A stretch of DNA of 64,000 nt from Symsagittifera roscoffensis (taxonomy: Eukaryota > Xenacoelomorpha > Acoela > Convolutidae): the NCBI RefSeq assembly GCF_963678635.1, contig NC_087067.1, positions 37,208,686 through 37,272,685 on the forward strand, read 5' to 3'. Positions 1 to 10,500 of the stretch are shown here, in pieces (the first letter of the stretch is position 1; the number at the start of each line of letters is the position of its first letter). Position numbers and translations under genes: made by a program. Under the pieces are notes generated by a model, which was given only the letters and a program-made list of their open reading frames with translations, had not been told where the DNA came from and searched no databases.

Positions 1-373
1 TCTATTGAGTCACTCTGAAAAAAAAAGAGATCAATTAATCTTCTTTTTTTAAGGAAGATCACTTATATGCAGTTGGTTAACAATAGTATAACCATAACAG
101 AGGCGAAACGAATCTTCGCACCACTTGTCATACTGAAAATGCATGTGAATCGAGAAAAATTTCAAGAAAGAACAAAAAACTAGATCTTTCAACCAGGTAA
201 AGAAATCAGAAGGTCAAAAGTATCATAGTAACCGAGGTTACAGTCATGAGTCCCTTCATCATGTATTCCAGTCAAAATCCTTGGAATCTTTTAGATATGG
301 AAGTGATAATGATAAAAGAAGATGACAAGTGTTTAAGTCCTTTTCAATTAAAATCGATACGGGCTACGTTTCT

Positions 374-674
374 TCAATAAGAACACGCAACTCGACACGA
401 GATAATATAATATACAAGTGTTACAAGTAAAAAAACTTCGTCGAAAGTTATTTTGTCATTTATTGTTCCAAGTACGTAAGCGGCTTTCGCAATCTGTATT
501 GCCAGGGAGATTCTCTGTTTTAAAAAGCTGCCTGCTCTGGGTTCCGGGGCCGGCCGCGCCCTGAATTTCAAAAGCTAGCGGTTGAAAAAGATATCCATAA
601 TTTACAAGATCTTTATACTTGTCAATTTTTCGCTCTTCCGCTTTTTCAAAAAACAGTAAATTACCAATATACAA
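374..674 (-). pseudogene. Fragment of non-LTR retroelement C-terminal nuclease-like domain (third tandem piece)
   Basis: Two overlapping minus-strand frames carry the tail of the same domain seen at 697-1256. One has the stretch FQPLAFEIQGAAGPG. The other has EPRAGSFLKQRISLAIQI followed by YVLGT. Relative to the neighbouring piece, the segment equivalent to FLRDLGRRLAE is missing between them, which explains the change of frame. This is a truncated, decayed 3' end of a non-LTR element related to, but distinct from, the next piece. No start codon or intact active site remains. Confidence 0.7.
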
Positions 675-696
675 AAATATACAGACAGCAACATAT

Positions 697-1256
697 TTAC
701 GGTTGAGATTGAAACAACGTATAACATAACAAACAAAAATTACAGGCTAAAAATAACAAGTTCAGAGATAAAAAAATGTCTTCGAGACAGTCTGACTCCT
801 TGAGTGTGCCGACAACCGAGGCAGCATTTCCAATTTGCAAAGCTATGGAAATTCTCTGCTTTAAAAACGAGGAAGCGCGGGGTTCGAAAGAAGTCTCAGC
901 CAGTCTTCTTCCTAAATCACGCAAGAAGATCTCGGTCTCGCTTCCACAAGCTCCCTGTTTTTCAAATGCCACTGGTTGAAAGGCGTAGCCGTCACGAATA
1001 AGAGGTCGTATTTGCGCGTTTTCAGAATTTCTGCTTCAGATACAGCTTTACCAGCAATTAAATGGGGATCAGAGATGCGAGATGGAGCTAATCCGTCAAC
1101 AACAGTAGCATCCCATAGGAGGGGGGAGCCACGAATCCATGGAGTCAGTGTCAAGCCATCCGGTCTTTTTGCATCGGTTCTACATAACCCAGGAGGTTCT
1201 AGGACTGAAGGAATGTGAATTGATCCAAGCGACTCTTTAATGATTTGATTTAGCAT
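697..1256 (-). pseudogene. Non-LTR retroelement C-terminal PD-(D/E)XK-like domain (second tandem piece)
   Basis: Two minus-strand frames together span a domain that follows the reverse transcriptase in many animal non-LTR elements. The first (1256-912) has [11 protein letters not shown] and LLWDATVVD, the conserved acidic strand of a PD-(D/E)XK-like nuclease fold. The second (972-697) continues with FLRDLGRRLAE and FLKQRISIALQIGNAASVVG. A frameshift near 960-990 separates them. The domain assignment rests on recognising this recurrent motif series and is not a database result. The piece is joined on its right to the equivalent region of another element near 1260. Confidence 0.7.
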
Positions 1257-1264
1257 GGAATGTC

Positions 1265-3864
1265 TTGCAAATCAAATCTTCCAAGCGACTCTTCCGCTTC
1301 AGCGGCAGCCGTACCAGGGTTACAAACAGACCCGGCATTAGTCCTATAAGGAGCTAAGGAGTCTACTACCGTTATATCCCACAAGAGCTGCTTACCATCA
1401 GCCCATGGAACGAGCGTCAAACCGTCTGGTCGCTTCTGATCGGTCCTGTAGAGTAGTCGTGGTTCAAAAAACAGACGGAATGTGAGTAGATGATAGACTC
1501 TGCTTTATAAGGGCATTCAGGTTTGAATGCCTAGAGAATCTCCCTGCACTTTTGAGGCAAGAAAGACCATGCCAACCATCCTCGGTAACGTCTTTTTCCG
1601 CACACGCATTTATGCCGTTCGCATATTTTCGATCCTAATCGAAGTCCTATCGCAATTCTGAGTTGTTGGTTCGACAGTTTTAACCTTAAATTTTTGCACG
1701 GGATGACGTTCAACCATTGGGAGCCAAATCTATCTTGGAACGCGTTGAACCTTTTTACGTCCGTTGGCTGTCAAACTTTTTTGGATTTCATTTTCCAGGG
1801 CCATTTCAATTTTTCCAAGGTCAAACCACCGTTTAAGCGCATCATCATAGGTTCCATTCACATGCTCCAAACCAAAGATTTCGCTCAAGGCATCTTTTGC
1901 TCCTACTGCTGAGGCTAAGAAAGCGGGTAAAGCGAGTAGACGAGCGGAAGCAACGCCCAAGCCACCTTTGGCTGCCGGGAAAACTGCTTGTAAAAACTGG
2001 TTATCATCCATTTTCACGTTAGTGACCTTGCATAACGAATTTCTTAGTAATTTATCGTAGCGTTCCAAAAAATCAAGGGCTCGTACGCAAAAAATATAGG
2101 AGTTTTGGCATGCTAAAGCAATTTTTCAGGAGGTAAAAACCATAATGGGCGTCTAGTTTGTCAATGACATCGAGATTTTTTCAAGCTCTTTAACTTTTTT
2201 GTCGAGCAATTCTTTTCGGCAAAGTTCGCCGATTGGAGATCCTAAAATGAATTCTTCTTTTGTTTTTATTTTTATTTTGGGGCATATTTTTCGAAATTGT
2301 GTTAAAATTGAATTATACTGTGTACTGGTAGTCGGTCCCAAAAAACAAAGTTCACACTTCTCAGTGTTTAAGCTCAGGCCGTAAATTTGTTCCGATTTCA
2401 AAATGTTTTTAAGGTCCCGGAGTCCTACCTTATAGTCGTTGGCTAAATTCCCATCATCTAAAAATCAGATGTTAATTTTCGACTCCAACTGTTTGACTAG
2501 TGTATGAATTGTTTCCGCAAAAAGGGGTGGGGCTTCAGAATCACCTTGCTGAGTTCCGTCTTCTGACATTATGACAGAGCTTCCGTAAAAAAGGTAACTA
2601 GGTTTACCATACGCGCAGTGGGTGTAATTATACAATTCGGGGCGATTTGAATAAACATGATTCAGCATTGCTTCTCTGTTTTAAGAGTTAAAGGCATTCT
2701 TAAAAACTAATTTTAAAAGAACAGTGCATTTTGGATTGTCGTCGCGTTCAATTAGGTTTCGAAACGAGTGCGCAGCTATTTCTGCTCCTCGTTTGGTACC
2801 GCATCCTACCTGTACGTTTCCGAAAAAATTTTGTCGCTCGGACAGGGCCTTGCTTCCAGCGCATTTAGACGCGATACGTCTCAGCGTGCTGCCCATGGCA
2901 ATCGGTCTCAACCCTCCGTCTATCTTTATGAGGGCGATAAGCTTTGCGCCAAAAAAGAAGGGTCTTAGTGGTTCGGGTATTTTGCCATCTCCAATGAGGT
3001 TTATCAGCTTAGTAAGCGATTTCAGAAAAATAAGTCCTGCACTGCCATTCGACTTACTAACAAGATCTTTAAAAATTTGAGGAACTATTTTATCAGGACC
3101 TGCTGCTGATCCGTTTGGAAAGGACATTATCGCTTTGTATAGGTCGAAATCGGTTACGAAAAAACTATCCAACTTTTCTGGATTTGGAGCTGCAAATTTG
3201 GCTCGCTGCGGGTGCTTAGACAACACTTTTTGATAGTTATCAGTTGAAAAAGGAGCTATTTTGTCATCCGAAGCAGCGTGCCTTATTCGTCCCTTTACAT
3301 TTCCTTCATCGAGCTTACTACTTATTAACTTTATTCTCTGCTCGAGGTCACTCAGAGGCGGGCTTGAAACTTGGGGATGGGGTTTTGGAAGTGACACGTC
3401 ATTTGCTCGAATTTTTTTATTTATCAAAGAACTCATGCTTGTGGTCTGTTTGCGTCCACTTCTTTTCGGTTGCTCCAAAAAAAAACAAGAACGACGTTAA
3501 AAAAAATTAGCCATTTTGTAACATCTTCTACATTGTAGACAATGTCATTTATTTTGTCCGACAGACTTTCCGCCAAGGGAACACGCGAGTCTTTTGGTAC
3601 TCTCTTGAGTACTCGGACATTTGAGATGGCTGTATTAACATAATTGTCTAGCACTAAATCATTACCTATTGTTGCTTTATTAACAGATTTTACATCAACG
3701 CATAAAGGACACTGAAACCATTGGGTTTTCTTAGAGTCGCTAAGAGAAATATTTACATAACTGATATGATACCAACTAGAACAACAATCACATCTAATCC
3801 AATTTATCAGTCCTGAAGGTTTTAAGCAATCTTTGCTTGTACACTCTTTGTTGTTTTTCCTCAT
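1265..3864 (-). pseudogene. Non-LTR retrotransposon: PHD-type finger, reverse transcriptase, nuclease-like end (broken)
   Basis: Read leftward, the first frame (3864-3433) opens with a Cys/His-rich PHD-like finger (CDCCSSWYH, then CPLC). A reverse transcriptase follows in pieces (3478-2153). It shows AAGPDKI, DGGLRPIAMGSTLRR, VQVGCGTKRGAE, FKNAF, a motif-B-like GTQQGD and the catalytic FLDD. A stop (TAA) follows FKNAFNS and a TGA at 2465-2467 sits directly before FLDD; both are shared with the second copy. Frame breaks occur near 3450 and 2160. The thumb region continues to about 1730, and the end (1500-1265) has [11 protein letters not shown] and LLWDITVVD before it is cut off and joined to the piece at 697-1256. 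It cannot encode an active enzyme. Confidence 0.85.
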
Positions 3865-4297
3865 CTTAACGCAGCATAAAGGTAAAAAAAGGATTTTGAC
3901 TGCACTTTAGGGGACTGAACTAACCCATGATAAGCGGTTAGTGGGAATTTTACAAATCAGCAAATAAAAAAAAGACAACTTAATTAATTTAAATTTTAAA
4001 ATCGAATTATAAAAATCAAAAACAAGGAACAATCTCACCCGAGCTCAGTAGGTCCAGCGGCTCACCACCAGACTCCTCAAGCCAGTTCCAGTTTCCCACC
4101 TCCCCACAGAAAACCACTTGACAGACTTGTCTCTAAAATCCCTCAGAGGGCGCTCCACATACAGGCACAAACATCAAACATAACAAATCTAATTAATAAG
4201 TTCATCTTAACAATTAGGCTAAAAGCATTTTAACTAGGCTAAAAGCAATGTTTAAATCATTTTAACTCCTCAATTAAAATGCTTTAAGCCTCTAAAA
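3865..4297. other. AT-rich stretch without a gene
   Basis: No coding frame or recognisable RNA. It lies between the 5' end of the minus-strand non-LTR element and the plus-strand Penelope remnant, so it may hold the leader sequences of both. A short block with the core AAAATGCTTTAA followed by CTCTAAAATTAATTAAACAG begins near 4274 and recurs near 4795. Confidence 0.6.
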
Positions 4298-4590
4298 TTA
4301 ATTAAACAGGAAGGACGAGATTAGCGAAGTGCTGTATACTAGGTTGAGATCAATGGTGGCACAGCCGGCTAGGCTGTATAGATTAGCAAAAGTACATAAA
4401 CAATGCACACCACTTCCTACCGTCCTTTCTTTACCTGGTAGCTCATATGACAACCTAAATAAAAAATTGGCAAAGTACTTTGATGAAATTGAGGGGGCAA
4501 ACATAGAAACGAACATTCAAACTGGCAGGGAGATCTTGGAGAAAACTGAATGGAATCTGATGAGAGTATAATCTCCCTTGATGTAAAGAG
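4298..4590 (+). pseudogene. Penelope-like reverse transcriptase, 5' part (interrupted)
   Basis: The frame reads LYRLAKVHKQ, LSLPGSSYDNLNKKLAKYF, GANIETNIQTGREILEKT and then ISLDVKSL across a frame change near 4565. These are the fingers/palm motifs typical of Penelope-like elements, ending in motif A. The reading breaks in the middle of VKSLYTNF and resumes at 6659. The interruption is the nested minus-strand element at 4591-6658. No N-terminal part of the protein is visible upstream. Confidence 0.85.
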
Positions 4591-6658
4591 CTTGAAAAAT
4601 TTTTTGCTAAAAAGTAAAATTTCAAACGTTTTCGCAATGTGCATCGTCAGGATTTTCACAATAAACTAATCTAAATGACGATAATACATCAACTTTCATA
4701 TGTTACTTACAATAATTCACATACATTTTGGTTCTAAACCATCATGTCAAAAAATTAGCCATTCACAGTTGACCTCAAAATTACTATTAAAATTAAAATG
4801 CTTTAAATCTCTAAAATTAATTAAACAGTTTCAAATTAACTAGTCTGGAAGTTTCTGGATCATAATTTCATTTTAGACATGTACGTTTTAAATGAAAAAC
4901 CAAAAATTTTTTGGGACTAAGTTTTCAGTGTTAAGTCGCTGCTCCTAAACTCATCGCGAATGTTCAAGCCCGGTTTCTCTTTTCTGATATGTTTTGCCTC
5001 TAGTGTTAATAATTTTGTTTGGTTGTTTGACCCATATATAATTTCCTAACTAAGATCTGCGCTATTTCCCTCAAGTTGTCATTGCTGAAGGTGGACGCCT
5101 ACCAGTGAGTCTGCTGTCTTATGTTCCTCAATTCTAGTGGTCAAATGTCGATTAAATTGTCCGACATGGGAGGAAGTGCATCCACAACATGACAGTTTAT
5201 AAACCACTCTTGACTTGAGAACATTAGAAAAAGCTGACTTCAGTTATGGTAAACATTATTCTAGTTTTCTTGTGGTGAAAACCACTTGAACGTTAGTTAG
5301 TTTTTGTAACCTGTTAGCAACATATTGGCTTTGGTAACTTCTATATTGCACCATCAGCATTGGGTGCTTCACATCCTTTGGTGATTGAGTTGACAAACTC
5401 CTCTCACTATACAGGGACTCGCCCTTACCCTCGATGCTTTTGCACAGGGCATCTGAAGCCACCTTTGCGGTTCATTTTTCAGGGTACTGACTTGTCAGCC
5501 ATTGCGTCCTATTAGTTTCCATAGCCTTATCAATTTGCTCCCAGCGAGATGTACTCCTAAAAACCCTGGGTACATTGCCTTGGATAACACTACGCTTATA
5601 CTGAGTTGGGACGTAGCTTCTATAGCTCAATATAGTCCCTGCATCTGTTGGTTTTTGATACCAACTGCAAGTTACACACCTACCCTGCGATACATTTATG
5701 TTCAAAACCATTTAGGTTAAGCTTCTCATACGAGCTGCCTGGAAGTGGTAGTCATATGGGTGTCTCAGCCTTTTGTACCTTAGCTAAACCGTACAAACGG
5801 GCGGGTTGCCCCCCTGTTGACCTCATCTTAGATTATAATTGATCACTTATCTCGTCTTTTTTGTTCATGGCTAGTAATTCTTTGTTAAGTTCCTTCTCAA
5901 TTTTCAGTTTAACCTCATCAGTGTTTGCATCTTTTTTCAAAAACTGAGAAAATTGCAACAAGGATTCCAGCTTTGTTTCATATTTTTGTTTCCCCATTAT
6001 GCAAAACCAACCCCCTTATCAAAAGCCAAAGCCAGCTACCCATTAACTTTGAGATATTTCCTCGTTTTTTCAACAGGTTTGTCTCTTGGGGTTTGCCAGA
6101 AGTTTCACCAGATGTTTTTTGATTTTTCAATTGTGAGATGAAAATGTCGATATCAGCCAAAAAGTGCGTTTCGTTACAATTTTCTCTAATGGGATGCGTC
6201 GAGCCTATTGATAGCACTTCATATACCCATCAAGGCAAATCAATATTATCAAGCACCTTAATTGATTGCCCATTTCTCCCCCCAAGAGGTTTATCTTGTC
6301 TCTCGGACAGCTTTTCTTACTTTTTTCCATGGTTTTTTGATGTTGTCTTTAAACTTGCCTCATTTTGACACCAAACGAAGGGGAAAATGGATGCCCACGA
6401 CTGTTCGTCGATTTCTTTTTGCACCAGTGATCGTGCTTTCATTAGCTTCTCCTCGTACCTTTTCCTGTCCCTATTTGCCCTAGAAGTTTCAGTCCTTATT
6501 AGTTATAATTGAAAATTATGCACAGCTCGGTCCGAAAAAACATCGTTCTCGGGGACCCTAAACTTCAAAAAGTCCGTTGTTAGACCGTTTTTCATATACT
6601 TTCTCAGAGACTTCAATCTTTGTACAGATACTTGCAATTTCTGAAAGAGTTTTTAATA
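4591..6658 (-). mobile_element. Nested Penelope-like element, degenerate, flanked by GTAAAGAG
   Basis: The insert is bounded by GTAAAGAG at 4583-4590 and 6659-6666, an 8-bp target-site duplication that interrupts the plus-strand reverse transcriptase in VKSL. Minus-strand frames give N-terminal PLE sequence (about 6500-5980), a LAKVQKAETP-like motif near 5800, thumb motifs (FLD-like start at 5711, YQKPTDAGTILSYRS, VFRSTSRWEQIDKAMETN) and a GIY-YIG-like region (about 5240-4920) with several stops. The palm between the LAKV motif and the thumb is deleted. At its 3' end lies a hammerhead-like motif (4629-4651). Confidence 0.8.
4629..4651 (-). ncRNA. Hammerhead-ribozyme-like core in Penelope 3' region
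   Basis: The minus strand reads CTGACGA, then TGCACATTGC, then GAAAACG. This matches the hammerhead order CUGANGA, short stem II hairpin, GAAA. Penelope-like elements are known to carry hammerhead motifs in their terminal repeats. Stem II here would be only three base pairs, and I could not pair stems I and III convincingly, so this may be a decayed or non-functional copy. The same layout is clearer at 41506-41530. Confidence 0.35.
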
Positions 6659-8073
6659 GTAAAGAGTTTATACACTAATTTCCCGCTCAAGGAAGCGGTT
6701 GAAATAGCCCTGAGGAGAATATATGAGCAAGTCAACCCTCCGGAAACATCTCGCAAGACTATGAAAAAATTATTGAATATGGCAATGAGTAAGGTACACT
6801 TTAAATGCAACGGTTTGTGGTATGTACAAAAAGACGGTTTAGCAATGGACGCCTCCCTTGCAGTAATACTGGCCAAGTTTTGGCTCAAAGAATACGAACC
6901 TGTATTAAAGAAAGAAGTACCAAAAATGACTGTGCTAATTGATGGTAACAAGGAGGTCTGCCCTGGATGTCAGAAAAAGGTGACATATTGGACTAAAGGG
7001 GTAGAATGCGAAGCTTGTTTGAATTGGTACCACTTAGGATGTGGTAACATATCGGAAGCTGAAAACGCAGACATCGCTGAAACAGTATGGCATTATTTGC
7101 TTGCAAAAAACAACAGGAAGCAGATCAGGCTGAGATTGGTGTTAAATTTTTTCTAAGACGTGTGGACGACACAGTTAGAACTGTCAAGGGTGATCCAGGG
7201 TTAATTCTCGAGGCTGTCAATAATTTGCATCGAAACTTGCAGTTCACCATGGAAGAACTCGATAGTAACGGTAATTTGGCCTTTTTGGATTTAAATGTCA
7301 ACGTGGACTCAGGAAAAAAGGTTTTCAGAAGTACCTCAACCTGGGAAACTTTTGACCAGGCATTGGAAAAAAATCAAAAACAATGGATTAAAAATCAATA
7401 TCCGAAAAATTGGTCGGACAGGGTAGTGTTTGAAACTCTTAACAAGATCATTGAGGGACGTTTTAATCTTGACACATGTGCAAAGGGTGGTTACACACAC
7501 ATCAGACACAATGAAATTAGAGACACATTCGCCAACCTAATGAACGAGGTTTGCCATAACGTCGAGATTGAGCCGAAACTTCAGCCGTTGCAAGGCGAAA
7601 GCTTTGTCAACAATTCAACCACAACTAAAGATGAGGCACGACTTGACATTAAGGCAAACGGACTCTGGGGTTCACGATTCAGCCGCGCTTTCTTTGATGT
7701 GAAAATTTTCAACCCCCATGCTTAAACATCGCAAAAACTGCATAAGGATGCATACAAATACCACGAAACGCTGAAGAACTCCAAATATCAGCAAAGAATT
7801 TTAAACGTAGAGCAGAGTAGCTTCTGCCCGCTAATTTTTGGATGCACCGGTGGCGCTGCTCCAACAGCCACGCGGACGATGCAGCGATGGGCCGAAAAAC
7901 TAAGTGAAAAAAGACAAAGCTATCCAGAATCTATAAACTACATAAGAACTAAAATAAGCTTCGCGCTCCTGAGGAGCTCTATACTTTGTATAAGGGGGTG
8001 CAGATCGCTACGCAAAGTTCAATTTATCGACAACTCCATAAGCGCTATTGTAGAGGAAGGACGGCTAAGATAA
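6659..8073 (+). pseudogene. Penelope-like RT with internal PHD finger, fused to a PD-(D/E)XK-like domain
   Basis: The frame resumes with KSLYTNFPLKEAVEIALRR and FKCNGLWYVQKDGLAMDASLA (motif B). Before motif C there is a Cys4-His-Cys3 PHD-type finger (CPGC, CEAC, WYHLGC, then CK after a frame change at about 7085-7100). Motif C reads RRVDDTVRTV, where YVDD is usual. Thumb motifs follow (LAFLDLNV, VFRSTSTWE, NKIIEG). In the same open frame (7087-7725) comes a different module: HIRHNEIRDTFANL, ARLDIKANGLWG, AFFDVKIFNP. This is the acidic core of a nuclease-like domain found on other retroelements. It continues after a stop at 7723-7725 to FALLRSSILCIRG. No GIY-YIG domain follows. Confidence 0.8.
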
Positions 8074-9178
8074 ATTAACATTACGACGATGCATTTAATG
8101 CTGATTTATGACTTCATTGCTGATATATATGCATTTTTATATCGCTGGTATGGCCCTATCCAGCTTGTGCACTTACCGTTACTAAACGGAAGGGCCCCTT
8201 TTGTAATTTAGTTTTTTAAAAAGTTTTATTCGCGAGTTAGGTTGAAGAAAGGTAGCTTTATGTTTCACTTCTAGCTAGCAACTACTTACACTAAACTCGC
8301 GGGTGTAAACAGTTCTCGATCAGCAAAATACACCAAAAAAAAACAAATCGAAAACAATTTTATTTGAAGCCAAGCAAAATTTGTTCACAAACAATATCCG
8401 TTGAGAGGAGAAAAACAAAAATAAAAAAGTCTAGCACTCGCAAAAAGGGGAGCTTTAAAATTCCGAGAAAAGAAAGGAAAATGAAATGAAGTAAATGGAA
8501 CTTGAAAACCTAATGGGATTGGCAGCCTACAAGATTCGAATCACTGACCTGTGGGTTATCAAGTTACGACAGTAGTTAGTTGACCTTGCACTTATGGTCA
8601 TTACCAGGTCCTCTAATAAAGCGGATATACAGAAAAAACTAAATCGTTCGCCAGCGAAATTGAACGCACAATGATCACTAATTTATACAATTTAGGTTGG
8701 AAAAAGTCAATTCCTATTATAACGAGCGTTTTCCTGGAATACAGATCAAAAACTTAAAACATTACTCCAAATTCGAACCTATGTCTGCTATCTTACTGTC
8801 CTCTCTTGGTTGTTTTTAAAGCTAAGCTCTTAATTCTTTTATTTAAGATGAGATTCCAGTAAAAAAACCACGCATTATGCGCAACCCATGCAGTACAATC
8901 GGTAAAAAAACAGAAGTCGAAAAAAAGTTACACGAGAAAACCGTTGCTTAACTCAGGCGAATATCCACATACTTACTCACTGAAGACGGAAGTTACTCAC
9001 TCAATAGGGAAGAACTTTCTGCATAACTCTTTTACTCGAGGTTTATCTTCAGTATCCAGGAATTTCAGTTGAATTCCTATTTTGATTGCTCTTTGTCCGG
9101 CTAGTTTCCGAGTCGCTTCCACTGCATTCATGGTGGCCACATGACGATTAAATAACCTTTTTGGTTCCCAGAGGAAAT
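8074..9178. other. Non-coding tail of the duplicated unit
   Basis: AT-rich sequence with no credible frame. It contains the presumed 3' tail of the composite plus-strand element, a tRNA-like relic at 8519-8588, and the junction with the next unit at 9178/9179. The second copy of the unit lacks everything after about 8590. Confidence 0.6.
8519..8588 (-). repeat. tRNA-like relic (possible SINE head)
   Basis: The minus strand has GATTCGAATCT, close to the Pol III B box. Twelve bases separate it from an upstream GATAAC, the spacing seen in tRNA-Ile with a GAT anticodon. Anticodon and acceptor stems do not pair well and the A box is poor, so it is not a working tRNA gene. It is repeated at 40732-40801. 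A related B-box string, GATTCGAATCTTG, occurs near 54957 on the plus strand. Confidence 0.35.
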
Positions 9179-9550
9179 TCTATTGAGTCACTCTGAAAAA
9201 AAAGAGATCAATTAATCTTCTTTTTTTAAGGAAGATCACTTATATGCAGTTGGTTAACAATAGTATAACCATAACAGAGGCGAAACGAATCTTCGCACCA
9301 CTTGTAATACTGAAAATGCATGTGAATCGAGAAAAATTTCAAGAAAGAACAAAAAACTAGATCTTTCAACCAGGTAAAGAAATCAGAAGGTCAAAAGTAT
9401 CATAGTAACCGAGGTTACAGTCATGAGTCCCTTCATCATGTATTCCAGTCAAAATCCTTGGAATTTTTTAGATATGGAAGTGATAATGATAAAAGAAGAT
9501 GACAAGTGTTTAAGTCCTTTTCAATTAAAATCGATACGGGCTACGTTTCT

Positions 9551-9851
9551 TCAATAAGAACACGCAACTCGACACGAGATAATATAATATACAAGTGTTA
9601 CAAGTAAAAAAACTTCGTCGAAAGTTATTTTGTCATTTATTGTTCCAAGTACGTAAGCGGCTTTTGCAATCTGTATTGTCAGGGAGATTCTCTGTTTTAA
9701 AAAGCTGCCTGCTCTGGGTTCCGGGGCCGGCCGCGCCCTGAATTTCAAAAGCTAGCGGTTGAAAAAGATATCCATAATTTACAAGATCTTTATACTTGTC
9801 AATTTTTCGCTCTTCCTCTTTTTCAAAAAACAGTAAATTACCAATATACAA
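9551..9851 (-). pseudogene. Fragment of non-LTR C-terminal nuclease-like domain (copy of 374-674)
   Basis: Same two frames and the same internal deletion as 374-674, with a few substitutions (for example a changed residue after LFFEK). It is an inactive 3' fragment carried by the segmental duplication. Confidence 0.7.
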
Positions 9852-9872
9852 AAATATACAGACAGCAACATA

Positions 9873-10432
9873 TTTACGGTTGAGATTGAAACAACGTATA
9901 ACATAACAAACAAAAATTACAGGCTAAAAATAACAAGTTCAGAGATAAAAAATGTCTTCGAGACAGTCTGACTCCTTGAGTGTGCCGACAACCGAGGCAG
10001 CATTTCCAATTTGCAAAGCTATGGAAATTCTCTGCTTTAAAAACGAGGAAGCGCGGGGTTCGAAAGAAGTCTCAGCCAGTCTTCTTCCTAAATCACGCAA
10101 GAAGATCTCGGTATCGCTTCCACAAGCTCCCTGTTTTTCAAATGCCACTGGTTGAAAGGCGTAGCCGTCACGAATAAGAGGTCGTATTTGCGCGTTTTCA
10201 GAATTTCTGCTTCAGATACAGCTTTACCAGCAATTAAATGGGGATCAGAGATGCGAGATGGAGCTAATCCGTCAACAACAGTAGCATCCCATAGGAGGGG
10301 GGAGCCACGAATCCATGGAGTCAGTGTCAAGCCATCCGGTCTTTTTGCATCGGTTCTACATAACCCAGGAGGTTCTAGGACTGAAGGAATGTGAATTGAT
10401 CCAAGCGACTCTTTAATGATTTGATTTAGCAT
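9873..10432 (-). pseudogene. Non-LTR C-terminal PD-(D/E)XK-like domain (copy of 697-1256)
   Basis: Carries [31 protein letters not shown] and FLKQRISIALQ in two frames separated by the same frameshift as copy 1. The few substitutions do not repair the frame. Confidence 0.7.
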
Positions 10433-10500
10433 GGAATGTCTTGCAAATCAAATCTTCCAAGCGACTCTTCCGCTTCAGCGGCAGCCGTACCAGGGTTACA

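Larger units (their letters stand above)
1..9178. repeat. Tandem 9.18 kb segmental duplication, copy 1
   Basis: Position 1 aligns with position 9179 and the match continues without a large break to 1324/10500. It then resumes at 1322/33534 and runs to about 8590/40801. The second copy is therefore head to tail with the first and is split by the giant LTR element. Divergence is low: isolated substitutions and single-base indels, for example one missing C near 2171 relative to 34384. The copies share the same internal stops and the same nested insertion, so the duplication happened after those lesions. The unit may extend left of the window, because position 1 is simply where the window begins. 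Confidence 0.92.
9179..10500. repeat. Tandem duplication, copy 2, left part
   Basis: Near-identical to 1-1324, offset by about 9176 bases. It stops at the left end of the giant LTR element and continues on the other side of it at 33534. Together with 33534-40801 it makes one unit of about 8.6 kb. Confidence 0.92.

Noticed and set aside
8519-8588. Functional tRNA-Ile gene
   Set aside because: Box spacing fits, but anticodon and acceptor stems fail to pair and the A box is poor.
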